DNA of 33,756 bases from positions 1 to 33,756 of IMG/VR virus record IMGVR_UViG_3300027743_000020; one strand, written 5' to 3'. The stretch's first letter is position 1; every line of letters begins with the position of its first letter. The notes under the pieces are model-generated. The model was not told the origin of the DNA. It was given only the letters and a program-made list of their open reading frames with translations, and made no database searches. The stretch comes from a virus. This document shows positions 22,295 to 29,053 of this stretch, piece after piece. The position numbers were made by a program, and so were the translations under genes.

Positions 22295-22627
22295 ATGACG
22301 ACACTGACACCCGAACAACTCCAGGAGCAGGCCGCAATTGCGGCACGCCTGGCGACTCTCGGTTTGCCGATCCTGACGGCCGAGAAATCCCGCGAATACC
22401 GCGATGCGATCGACGCGCGGCGGCTTGCCGCCATTGGTCGCATGACGAAGGGCCGAATTCCCGCGGCCGCCTTCATGGCGTCCTTTTCATCCGCAGGGCG
22501 CGCGACCGCGCCCGCAGCCGTCGAGCCCAACACTCACCCGGACACCGTCGTCGAGCGCTGGAACGGCCGCAAATTCATCGAAGTGCAACTGACCTGGAAC
22601 GGAACCAACTACGAGGAGAGTAAGTAA
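22295..22627 (+). CDS. Early-operon hypothetical protein
   Basis: This gives 110 aa from ATG 22295, with GGAGGG about 9 bases upstream; the frame is open further upstream but within the previous gene. The N-terminal half is helical (LTPEQLQEQAAIAARLATLG, then RDAIDARRLAAIGRMTKG). The C-terminal part is a short beta region, VVERWNGRKFIEVQLTWNGT. No family is recognised. The closely spaced genes suggest a single transcript. Confidence 0.7.
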   Translation: MTTLTPEQLQEQAAIAARLATLGLPILTAEKSREYRDAIDARRLAAIGRMTKGRIPAAAFMASFSSAGRATAPAAVEPNTHPDTVVERWNGRKFIEVQLTWNGTNYEESK

Positions 22628-22630
22628 CAC

Positions 22631-23365
22631 ATGTCCGAGATCATCAAATTCGATTTCAACGTCCCGGTGGAAGTTGCGCTGCGCTTCACCGAGCCCCGCA
22701 TCTTCCCTTCGTCGTTCGCCGGCGGCGACGACCGCCACATGTACAGCACGACGGACGGCCGCGTGATGTATGTCACGCCGCTCACCTCGGCGCGCATCAA
22801 CGCGCTGGATCTGGCAAAGGGCGAGTGCTTCTGGATCTGCAAACGCAAGAACGGCCGGTTGACGGATTTCGCCGTTGCGCGCGAGCGCATGTCCGCGGCG
22901 CCGTCGCAGCCCGCGGCTGCACCCCGGCCGCCCGCGCCGTTCAAGACCGCTCTGCCCAAGCAGTTGTACTACGAGCCGGAAGTCGCCGGCGAGGCAGCGC
23001 CGTCGCCCACGCTCGAGGAGCAGCTTAGCGCCTCGATCGACATGGTGCAGCGCCGCAAGGCCGCGACCGTGGGCGAGCTCGGCGATGGCACGCTCGCGAT
23101 TATGGCGGCGCCGGCGCCGCGCCCTGCCGTCCAGGCGACCGCGCCGGCCAGGCCTGCAGCCGCCGAGCGCATGGCGCCCGCGGTTGCGGAGTTCAGCGCG
23201 CGCCTGGTGCTCGAGACGACGGCGTTGGTTGATGTGTACGCAACCGTGTTACGCGCTGCGTCCGAGCGTCACGGCAACAGCGTTAAGCCGGATGACGTTC
23301 GTTCCTTCGTCGTCACGGCTTACATAAATGCCACCAAGCAACAGGCGGGCCGCAATGCAGCATAG
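22631..23365 (+). CDS. Early-operon hypothetical protein with conserved N-domain
   Basis: This gives 244 aa. Residues 1-85 form a beta-rich domain (FDFNVPVEVALRFTEPRIFP, then HMYSTTDGRVMYVTPLTSAR and GECFWICKRKNGR). A long Pro/Ala-rich, probably flexible linker follows (90-195). A C-terminal helical domain (FSARLVLETTALVDVYATVL) ends the protein. The layout of compact domain, linker and helix tip recalls single-strand DNA-binding or annealing accessory proteins, but I see no diagnostic motif. It follows the previous gene by 3 bp. Confidence 0.75.
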   Translation: MSEIIKFDFNVPVEVALRFTEPRIFPSSFAGGDDRHMYSTTDGRVMYVTPLTSARINALDLAKGECFWICKRKNGRLTDFAVARERMSAAPSQPAAAPRPPAPFKTALPKQLYYEPEVAGEAAPSPTLEEQLSASIDMVQRRKAATVGELGDGTLAIMAAPAPRPAVQATAPARPAAAERMAPAVAEFSARLVLETTALVDVYATVLRAASERHGNSVKPDDVRSFVVTAYINATKQQAGRNAA

Positions 23366-23561
23366 CGGGCTCAAGATCTTACTGAGCGGCGATCGGGCGG
23401 AAGCGTCGCCTGTTCGCCCGCTTATTCGGTCGGCGAACGAATCGACGCTCGCGTTTCTCTTGCGCGAGGCGGTCAAACTCGCTCGCGGGCGGAAGGATCC
23501 GACGTTGGTCTGGCTGCTGCACAAGTGCGTGGAACGGATGAAGGCGGACGGCAATGGATAG
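23355..23561 (+). CDS. Small hypothetical protein
   Basis: This gives 68 aa from ATG 23355, overlapping the previous gene; an in-frame ATG at 23328 would give 77 aa. The C-terminal half is a well-formed helix pair (TLAFLLREAVKLARGRKDPT, then LVWLLHKCVERMKADG). The N-terminal part (LLSGDRAEASPVRPLIRS) is encoded by a degenerate hairpin resembling the nested repeat family and may be a relic insertion. The next gene overlaps its stop by 8 bp. No family is recognised. Confidence 0.5.
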   Translation: MQHSGLKILLSGDRAEASPVRPLIRSANESTLAFLLREAVKLARGRKDPTLVWLLHKCVERMKADGNG

Positions 23562-23769
23562 AGCGACGCGGGTCCAGTGCCCGATGTGCGGCCGCCTGGT
23601 CGCCTTCGTCGAAGGCGCCACGAACACCATGGGCGCTCCCATCATGGAGCGGCATTGGCGCGCCGACGTCCTGCGGTGGGAGTGGTGCAAGGCGTCGCGC
23701 AATTCGCTGGCGATCGCGGCCGTGAAGCGCGATCTGGAAGGCTGGCACGCAGGCAAGGTTACGCCGTAA
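23554..23769 (+). CDS. Small zinc-finger hypothetical protein
   Basis: This gives 71 aa. CPMC (C9-x2-C12) starts a probable metal site completed by the His in MERHWRADVLRWEWC and the following Cys. The C-terminus is basic and ends WHAGKVTP. Similar short CPxC...H...C proteins are common in phage early regions. No function can be named. It overlaps the previous gene by 8 bp. Confidence 0.65.
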   Translation: MDRATRVQCPMCGRLVAFVEGATNTMGAPIMERHWRADVLRWEWCKASRNSLAIAAVKRDLEGWHAGKVTP

Positions 23770-23822
23770 AAGAATAAATCGGATTCCTTTTGGCGCCCAT
23801 CAAATTTGAAAAGGGAAGTGAA

Positions 23823-24200
23823 ATGAAGTTAGGGCATAAGCTCGGGCTCGGTTGTGTGGGGCTCCTGGTCGCTGTATTCGTCCTGGTAATGGTTGTCGTG
23901 ATTCGAAATAAGCCGACGCCGGAACAACAGGCGGCGAGCGACGCGAAACGCGACGGATTTACCGCGGGATTCGTCTGTCAGGACGCGGTACGCTATGGCT
24001 TGAAGGCGCCGGCCGGCGCCGAGTTTCTGGCGCCGCGGCATTCGGAAATTGTGACGCTCGCGCCTGGTCGATACCAGATACGCTCATACGTGGACGCGCA
24101 GAACAGTTTCGGCGCGAAGATCCGGACGGCGTATACTTGCACGGCCGAGAAATCCGGCGCCGGCTTTCGAGTGATGAAATTGGACATGGGCGGTCGTTAG
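23823..24200 (+). CDS. Membrane-anchored hypothetical protein
   Basis: This gives 125 aa from ATG 23823, preceded by AAAAGGGAAGTGA. One hydrophobic segment near the N-terminus, LGLGCVGLLVAVFVLVMVVV, is a transmembrane anchor. The remaining 95 residues form a soluble domain with two cysteines (FVCQDAVRYGLKAPAGAEF, then TAYTCTAEKSGAGF). The layout fits a periplasmic or external domain tethered to the inner membrane. Such proteins may serve in superinfection exclusion or lysis, but no family is recognised. The codon style again matches the late genes. Confidence 0.7.
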   Translation: MKLGHKLGLGCVGLLVAVFVLVMVVVIRNKPTPEQQAASDAKRDGFTAGFVCQDAVRYGLKAPAGAEFLAPRHSEIVTLAPGRYQIRSYVDAQNSFGAKIRTAYTCTAEKSGAGFRVMKLDMGGR

Positions 24201-24320
24201 TCGTCGTCGTTCGACAAAAAGAGGCGGATGGTGGATGTCTTTGACGAGCGTGATTCCTGAATACGCCTTGCACAATCCGATGGGGGGCGAAGACAGGGCG
24301 AATACAGGGAGGAACCCTTG

Positions 24321-24332
24321 ATTTGCGCAAAT
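24321..24332. other. 12-bp palindrome in an intergenic gap
   Basis: ATTTGCGCAAAT is a perfect palindrome, followed by TTTT. It lies in the 170-bp gap between the membrane protein gene and the minus-strand gene ending at 24371. It may be a protein-binding site or part of a weak terminator. No other copy was noticed. Confidence 0.4.
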
Positions 24333-24370
24333 TTTACAAACCTTCCGATATTCAGACTGCATCTGAAGCG

Positions 24371-24697
24371 TCACACCTCTAGGGGTGCGATCGCTCGGCG
24401 GTAGAGGACGCCATCTGGAGCCAGGAATTGACGTATGCTTCGTCGCTCTTCCCCATCCGGGTTTGGCCATACAAAAATGAGGGCAACAAAAACGTCATCT
24501 TTGGTAAATCGGATTCCATATTCCCGTTTATGTACTACACTGGAGTATGGAGGTTTGGATGTCACATCGGGATCGCGGTCGCATCGCTCACTACTGCATT
24601 CCTTAAGAAGCGCAGACATCCCGAGTTCTTCGAATTTGCGGTCCATTTCGGCATCTGTTAGAATTTGAACCTTGTTTCCAGTCGGAGGTTTTGCCAT
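24371..24697 (-). CDS. Hypothetical protein (minus strand)
   Basis: This gives 108 aa from ATG 24697; the frame includes an in-frame ATG at 24703 as well. The upstream sequence has GAGAGTGG. The protein reads well, with MDRKFEELGMSALLKECSSE, then VHKREYGIRFTKDDVFVALI and VWPNPDGEERRSIRQFLAPD. No family is recognised. Its start shares the CATG at 24695-24698 with the plus-strand gene at 24696, so the two genes are divergent with overlapping start codons. Both look real. Confidence 0.6.
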   Translation of the reverse strand: MAKPPTGNKVQILTDAEMDRKFEELGMSALLKECSSERCDRDPDVTSKPPYSSVVHKREYGIRFTKDDVFVALIFVWPNPDGEERRSIRQFLAPDGVLYRRAIAPLEV

Positions 24698-25085
24698 GTC
24701 CACTCTCGTTAAAGAAATAAAGACGCGGTTGTCGCAATATCTTGTGGGTGAATCGAATGCTGGTGAGTTTCAGATTTGGTTCGCATCACTGCTTTGTGAC
24801 CTGAGCCCTGCCGAGCCCGATGCTCTGGCATTGGCCCACGCGATTGAGTGGGCTTTTGCCGACGCCGAACGCGGACTTGCTGCAGCCAAAGTGAGGAACA
24901 ACCTGTCGCAGCTGGCTCGGCCCACGAGTGCGGCCGTAGTGTTTGGCCCCCCAATGGTCGTAGGCGACGTTGGCGTTTTACCCAAGCAGGAATGGTCGGA
25001 AGCATCGAATAACCGTCAGGCTGTCACTTCGGGACTTGTACTGATGGGGCGTTTGCAAATATTACACGAAACGGCATCCGCGTAA
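24696..25085 (+). CDS. Hypothetical protein in an antisense-overlapped cassette
   Basis: This gives 129 aa from ATG 24696, with GGAGG at 24684-24688. The first half is helical (TRLSQYLVGESNAGEFQIWF, then LLCDLSPAEPDALALAHAIE). The C-terminal part is Ala/Val-rich (SAAVVFGPPMVVGDVGVLPK). No family is recognised. The start overlaps the minus-strand start at 24697, and its last 62 bp overlap the 3' end of the minus-strand gene at 25024. Codon and base use differ from the late block; it is likely an acquired moron. Confidence 0.65.
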   Translation: MSTLVKEIKTRLSQYLVGESNAGEFQIWFASLLCDLSPAEPDALALAHAIEWAFADAERGLAAAKVRNNLSQLARPTSAAVVFGPPMVVGDVGVLPKQEWSEASNNRQAVTSGLVLMGRLQILHETASA

Positions 25086-25470
25086 CCCTGACGTCCTCAA
25101 AGAGAACATCGATCCAATACAGGCCCTCTTCATCAGCAGCCATCAAGAAGGGGGCCACCACACTAACTCCCCTATCAGGCCCCCCTTCGAAAAAAGCTGA
25201 ATTCTGCATTTCTGCCATGTGCGACATTGCGTTCGGCTTGAATACGCGGAACGCAATCCTGTAGTTTCCGGTGGGAACATCCCCCTGCTTCAGCGTCACA
25301 ACTACATTGACTTGTATTGGCACTACCTGTCCATCCGGCCCAGGCCCGGGTGCGCGAGTGAATCGGTCCACGACGCGAATGAAACTCATTACGCCGTCAG
25401 CTTCGCGGAGGACCTCCCTGCACAGGAATGCCGCTGCTACATGGGGCCCCGTTATCAATTCTTCATTCAT
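25024..25470 (-). CDS. Hypothetical protein (DUF6941-like)
   Basis: This gives 148 aa from ATG 25470, with a strong AAAAGGAG ribosome site. The frame is open up to 25749, but that part lacks a start with a site. The N-terminal half has FLCREVLREADGVMSFIRVV and the pattern FTRAPGPGPDGQVVPIQVNV. This resembles proteins I recall as DUF6941; beta strands dominate. It may be a small beta-sandwich domain. The 3' end overlaps the plus-strand gene ending at 25085 by 62 bp. Confidence 0.6.
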   Translation of the reverse strand: MNEELITGPHVAAAFLCREVLREADGVMSFIRVVDRFTRAPGPGPDGQVVPIQVNVVVTLKQGDVPTGNYRIAFRVFKPNAMSHMAEMQNSAFFEGGPDRGVSVVAPFLMAADEEGLYWIDVLFEDVRVTRMPFRVIFANAPSVQVPK

Positions 25471-25797
25471 TTCGGCTCCTTTTGACTGGAAAGTGGCAAT
25501 AGACGGACACACTTCCACTCGCTTATTTCGGCTTGACTTTTTGAGGGATTGCCGGATACGATGGAGGAGTCTGACGTCCTTATCGACCGGGACGCCTTGG
25601 CGGGCGTCCCTCTTCAAAGAAGCTTCACTTATTCTCTCCCCTCCACGAGTCGAAGTCAAACTACAAAAATAGGGTTCTATGTTTTGGAACGTGGATCGAG
25701 AGAAATGTTTGGCGTCTGTCGCACTTCTGGCGACGGGATTCCTTCTCAACCGAAGGGTGGGGCGCGGGAATTTGGAGTTTCTTGCCCATCTGTTGTA
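25471..25797. other. Gene-poor gap with possible small RNA
   Basis: No convincing gene is seen here; plus-strand ORF 25549-25869 and the minus-strand frame into 25749 lack ribosome sites. TTGACT (25533-25538) and TACGAT (25557-25562), 18 bp apart, resemble a plus-strand promoter. GGGACGCC (25589-25596) / GGCGTCCC (25603-25610) followed by TCTTC resembles a terminator. Together they could define a transcript of about 45 nt. Confidence 0.35.
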
Positions 25798-26316
25798 CTA
25801 GTCGTCGTCGCCGTCGTCAACCGGCACGGCGCGCGCTTCGATGATCCGCCCGAGCCGCGCGGCGAATAGCTCGCGCACGTCGCCGGTGCTGGCGGTGTCG
25901 TCGGTGTCGGCCGAAAGCGTCTTAACGGAGTGCGCGTCGAGAATATCGCGCATCATGCTGACCAGTGCGGCGCCGTCGTCGGCCGTGAGCTCGCCGCGGC
26001 TCACGCGCTGAATCACTTCCATCATCGCCAGGCGCACGTCGGCCGGCGTCTCGGTTTTCGGGAGCTCGCATTGAATCGGCGCCGTGCGTGGCTTCGGCCA
26101 GATCCGATCAAAGATAATCTTGGCCGCCTGCATGTCGCCGTTTTCGGCGGCGGTAATGACTTTCGCCAGCAACGGTAGGGCTCGCGATCGCGCCGCGGCC
26201 TCGAGCGCGCGGTGCTTGCGGTTGCGGGCGCCCTTCGGCCGGCCGTTTCCGGCGTTCGGTATCGGCACCTGGTTGGGCGCCGGCTCGAAACCTTCGATCA
26301 GTGTTGCTTGCTCCAC
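25798..26316 (-). CDS. DUF5681-like protein; possible small terminase
   Basis: This gives 172 aa from a GTG at 26316, with GGACGGGG upstream. The N-terminal GNGRPKGARNRKHRALEAAA is the basic DUF5681-type start. A helical body follows (LPLLAKVITAAENGDMQAAK, then IIFDRIWPKPRTAP), and the tail is acidic (PVDDGDDD). This layout occurs in proteins that have been linked to terminase small subunits. No other small terminase candidate is near the large subunit. The gene lies on the strand opposite the late block, which argues for caution. Confidence 0.65.
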   Translation of the reverse strand: MEQATLIEGFEPAPNQVPIPNAGNGRPKGARNRKHRALEAAARSRALPLLAKVITAAENGDMQAAKIIFDRIWPKPRTAPIQCELPKTETPADVRLAMMEVIQRVSRGELTADDGAALVSMMRDILDAHSVKTLSADTDDTASTGDVRELFAARLGRIIEARAVPVDDGDDD

Positions 26317-26450
26317 GGTGAAACCCCGTCCTAACTAGTTCTATCACGCGCGGGACCGCCGAACAACGACAGTAATCGCACTTTCGCAGAATCGGGAATC
26401 GTGACAGAATATATGTCGGTTCCCATCTTTCCCCCGATTTGGTGGACCTT
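26317..26450. other. Short divergent intergenic region
   Basis: This region holds the starts of the minus-strand DUF5681-like gene and the plus-strand gene at 26451. I see no strong promoter or palindrome. GGTGGA at 26441-26446 is the likely ribosome site of the plus-strand gene. Confidence 0.4.
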
Positions 26451-26699
26451 ATGCAAGATGTTTCGATCGTATCGCTCGAAAAAGAATTCGGCCGTTTGCG
26501 GCAAGGTTTCGACGTCTGGGATGCCCGCGGGCGCCTGGTGCTTAGAACGCTCGTGATGAAACGCGTACTGCGTCGCAAGGCGGCCTACTTCCGCGTCAAC
26601 TCCACCGGCAAGATCTACGCGCTCGAATCGGCGTGGAAGTCGGTGGAAGTGCCGGCCGGCTCGATTACGTGGGTTACGGCCGCGCGCAAGAGCGCGTGA
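26451..26699 (+). CDS. Small hypothetical protein
   Basis: This gives 82 aa from ATG 26451 with GGTGGA upstream; an in-frame ATG at 26439 lacks a site. It reads as a small beta-rich or OB-like domain (IVSLEKEFGRLRQGFDVWDA, then VLRRKAAYFRVNSTGKIYAL). It ends SITWVTAARKSA. No family is recognised. The next gene starts one base after the stop. It may be a DNA-binding or accessory protein of the regulatory block. Confidence 0.6.
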   Translation: MQDVSIVSLEKEFGRLRQGFDVWDARGRLVLRTLVMKRVLRRKAAYFRVNSTGKIYALESAWKSVEVPAGSITWVTAARKSA

Positions 26700-26984
26700 G
26701 TGGTTGCCGATGATGTGGCGAGGTTCTGTCACTTGGATGAATTGATCAAAGCCGGCCTCGCCGCGGTGCATGCGCTGCGCAGCTACCAGTACGGCAACGC
26801 CTCGCCCGAGCTGGCGGAGGAAATCGCCGACGTACTCGAGGCCGCCATCCTCCAAAACCGCCGCGATCGCGCGATCGACTTGAAGAAAGGGATTGCTCAG
26901 ACGAACAAGCAACTGGCGCGATTGAGTCAGAAGCTGAAAGAAGCGGAAGTTCCGCAACTTCCCGCTCATTTCGTCACACGCTGA
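26700..26984 (+). CDS. Small helical hypothetical protein
   Basis: This gives 94 aa from GTG 26700, directly after the previous stop. It is helical, with a likely coiled coil (IDLKKGIAQTNKQLARLSQK then LKEAEVPQL). The N-terminal half has DELIKAGLAAVHALRSYQYG and EEIADVLEAAILQNRRDRA. No family is recognised. The 3' end carries a palindrome GCGGAAGTTCCGC (26943-26955), and hairpin copy D follows at 26996-27039. Confidence 0.6.
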   Translation: MVADDVARFCHLDELIKAGLAAVHALRSYQYGNASPELAEEIADVLEAAILQNRRDRAIDLKKGIAQTNKQLARLSQKLKEAEVPQLPAHFVTR

Positions 26985-26995
26985 GATCCTGCGGA

Positions 26996-27039
26996 ATAAG
27001 CGGCGGAACGGCGTACTATTCCGCTTCTTCGCCGCTTAT
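26996..27039 (+). repeat. Nested hairpin repeat, copy D
   Basis: The outer 10-bp stem pairs ATAAGCGGCG (26996-27005) with CGCCGCTTAT (27030-27039). Inside, GCGGAA (27003-27008) can instead pair with TTCCGC (27019-27024), so two folds compete. It lies just before the promoter and start of the regulator gene. The palindrome at 26943-26955 has the same GCGGAAGTnCCGC core. Confidence 0.75.
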
Positions 27040-27043
27040 GCGT

Positions 27044-27049
27044 TATACT
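27044..27049 (+). promoter_or_regulatory. -10 element of the double-HTH regulator
   Basis: TATACT (27044-27049) matches the -10 consensus at five of six bases. The start ATG is at 27059, only 9 bases after it, so the RNA would begin a few bases before or at the ATG. No ribosome site is present. The element overlaps the right edge of hairpin copy D, so the hairpin region could be the -35 or an operator. Confidence 0.6.
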
Positions 27050-27058
27050 GCCGTTCGT

Positions 27059-27520
27059 ATGGCAAAGCACATTGAACTCCTCACGAAATACCTTGCGGCC
27101 GAGCGGCTCGGTTTGTCGGTGCGCCGCGTAATGGAGCTTTCCACCGAAGGCACATTCACCCGCCATCGCGCGTTCGATCCGGAGACAAAGCGCGAAGCCG
27201 TGATGTTCGATGCCGCGGAGGTTGAGCAGTACAAGGCGGCGAACACGCCGGCGCCGGCGCCGCTTTTGCTCGGGCCGGCCGCGGAACCGATCGACGAAAC
27301 CGACGACGACGGCCGCGGCGACGGCCGGCTCTGGTTGACGCTCGCCGAAGCGGCCGAATACTCGGGCTTGCCGGCATCGCATCTGCGCTCGGCGATCGGC
27401 ATTGGCGAGCTCCCCGCGCGCGACGTTGGACCGCGGCCAGGTGGCCACTGGCGCGTGCGCCGGCTCGACGTGGACGCGATCGAGGGCAAGCGCGCCGGCG
27501 CCCGTTCGCAGCGCGCGTGA
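27059..27520 (+). CDS. Double helix-turn-helix DNA-binding protein
   Basis: This gives 153 aa from ATG 27059. There are two excisionase/MerR-like winged HTH units: residues 8-55 (AAERLGLSVRRVMELSTEG, then FDAAEVEQYKAA) and residues 90-145 (WLTLAEAAEYSGLPASHLR, GHWRVRRLDVDAIEG). A Pro/Ala/acidic linker joins them. Excisionases and small phage regulators have this type of domain; two in tandem suggests binding to paired sites. Its place next to the integrase side of the genome favours a control or excision role. It probably lacks a leader sequence. Confidence 0.75.
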   Translation: MAKHIELLTKYLAAERLGLSVRRVMELSTEGTFTRHRAFDPETKREAVMFDAAEVEQYKAANTPAPAPLLLGPAAEPIDETDDDGRGDGRLWLTLAEAAEYSGLPASHLRSAIGIGELPARDVGPRPGGHWRVRRLDVDAIEGKRAGARSQRA

Positions 27521-27864
27521 CGGACGCGGCGCGAGGTTTCGCCGTCTGTTCGCTTTGACTTCCGCGTGAGCCCGGCGTTAGTCTGGTGACGGTTACATTT
27601 CGAGAGACCTGGTCGGGGCAGGACAGTGGTTTCGGTTCACCTGAGACGAACCCCCCGTCGTCTATCCGTGCGTGCCTTCGGGCTCACAGGATAGGGGATA
27701 TCGTCGCCAACACCGGGCGGACGGCCGTTGAATCCCGACGGCGGGCGCGGGTCGTTGCGTGTAACCTGAATAATCCCGCAAGTCGCGCCCACTGAGAGGG
27801 TTAGCGAAATGCCGGGATGCTGTGATACCGTAAACAGGAAAGAGTTTTCGACAACCCAGGCCGA
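27521..27864. other. Gene-free, hairpin-rich stretch; candidate structured RNA or attP region
   Basis: No credible gene is seen. Several stems can be drawn: CAGTG/CACCTG near 27625; TATCC-GTG...TTCG...CAC-GGATA around 27663-27695; GCCGT/ACGGC near 27725-27745; and GGGCGCG/CGCGCCC enclosing TTGCG/CGCAA (about 27745-27792). One loop is a TTCG tetraloop. Its placement beside the integrase 3' end also fits an attachment region. Confidence 0.5.
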
Positions 27865-27917
27865 GCCGTTTCCGTTACAAAAAAGGAAACGGCACGATGC
27901 TGAAATCATCGTGCCGT
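27865..27917 (-). terminator. Integrase terminator with competing hairpin
   Basis: On the minus strand ACGGCACGATG pairs with CATCGTGCCGT (plus coordinates 27907-27917 and 27889-27899), and TTTCCTTTTTT follows, an intrinsic terminator for the integrase transcript. On the plus strand GCCGTTTCC (27865-27873) pairs with GGAAACGGC (27885-27893) and shares ACGGC with the terminator stem, so only one can form. Confidence 0.8.
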
Positions 27918-28063
27918 CTTGGGGCCGAGAACGGAAAGTTCGAGAGGAAAATACCGTGCGGCCTGAAACTGCATCGAGTATAACATCCCCGGGGTCTGAG
28001 CGGAATGTTGCAGGAGTGACAACGACGACCCCTCGACAACCCGAGATAGGCTGTCGCGCTGGA

Positions 28064-29053
28064 CTACAAATCGATCAGTCCAGTGGCATTTCCGCTGAAC
28101 GCATTTCGCCGCCTGAAGTACTGTCTCAACGTGCTCATGTCCCGGTGGCCGGTGGTTGCCGCGATGAGAAGATCACTGGCGCCGCTCAATCCGGCTTCAG
28201 TCACGTAACCCGAACGAAGGCTGTGCCCTCCGAACGCGCGGGGGTCGAGGCCGATTCGGCGGATGGACTCCTGCACGATCTGGCCGATGCGCTCCGGCAA
28301 GAGACCTCGGTCCCTCTCCGCATGCCCATCGAAGCGCGTGAACAGGGGCCCGGCGAAGCCGCCACGACGATCGATCCACTTCCTGAGAGCGGACACCGGA
28401 CACGTCTCCGGATGCTTGCCGAAGCGGAGTCCGATCATCCTCCCGCGCCCGATCTGGTCCGTCTTCGACTTCCGGATCTTGAGTATCGCCCCTTCGCCCG
28501 TGAACTCGACGTCGTCAAGCTGCAAGGCGGCGGTATTGGAATTGCGCAGCGCCGCGGCGAACCCGACCAGCAGGATGCACCAGTTTCTGATCGACAGGGG
28601 CGTGTCGTCTTCCAGCAGCTTCAGCGCAATTGCTCGGAGTTCGTCAAGCGCGAGTGGCAGCACCTGGTCAACCTGCTCGACGCGCAGCCGGCGGGCGCCC
28701 TGGAGCAGCTCGCGAACCTCCTCGGTCGCCGGGTTGGGATACCCGGCCGAACGGTGCATGTGCACTACCGCGGCGACGCGCCTCCCGCAGGTACTGACCT
28801 TGAGGCCGCGAACCAGCATCGAGGTTACCCAGAGACCGAGGGTGTCCGGGGATGCCGGCAGCGCCTGAAGGCCCATCTGGGCAGCCCAGGATCGAAAGGC
28901 GGCGGAGTCGTAACGATAGCCCGTTTCGGTATTGGGCGCCCTGAGAGCACCGGTGAATTTCGCACGTTCTTGTTGAAGGTTTGCGATCACTGCTTCCGTG
29001 TTTGGAAAGTGGGTCGCCTTTTCGTTAGCGGTGGTACATTCTGGTACAGCCAT
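28064..29053 (-). CDS. int: Tyrosine integrase
   Basis: This 329-aa site-specific recombinase has AGGGAG upstream of its ATG. The N-terminal SAM-like DNA-binding domain covers about residues 20-125. The catalytic domain shows R170 (AAALRNSNTAAL), K197 (RKSKTDQ), H277-x-x-R280 (GGHSLRSGY), H303 (TTGHRDMS) and the nucleophile Y312 (LRQYFRRR). All key residues are present, so it is expected to be active. It would insert the circle at a host attachment site. A strong terminator follows at 27889-27917 and the gap below it may hold attP. Confidence 0.95.
   Translation of the reverse strand: MAVPECTTANEKATHFPNTEAVIANLQQERAKFTGALRAPNTETGYRYDSAAFRSWAAQMGLQALPASPDTLGLWVTSMLVRGLKVSTCGRRVAAVVHMHRSAGYPNPATEEVRELLQGARRLRVEQVDQVLPLALDELRAIALKLLEDDTPLSIRNWCILLVGFAAALRNSNTAALQLDDVEFTGEGAILKIRKSKTDQIGRGRMIGLRFGKHPETCPVSALRKWIDRRGGFAGPLFTRFDGHAERDRGLLPERIGQIVQESIRRIGLDPRAFGGHSLRSGYVTEAGLSGASDLLIAATTGHRDMSTLRQYFRRRNAFSGNATGLIDL

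Noticed and set aside
23384-23424. A fifth copy of the nested hairpin
   Set aside because: TGTTCGCCCGCT matches copy C, but the stem is imperfect and lies within a coding gene, so I did not list it as a family member.
25549-25869. 106-codon plus-strand ORF
   Set aside because: It has no ribosome site and overlaps the DUF5681-like gene; the sequence does not look like a folded protein.
27590-27864. tRNA, tmRNA or known ribozyme
   Set aside because: I tried to fit a cloverleaf, a T-arm GGTTCGA pattern and tmRNA/RNase P conserved stretches; none matched.
27637-27909. 90-codon minus-strand ORF in the hairpin-rich region
   Set aside because: It has no ribosome site and runs through strong hairpins and the integrase terminator.
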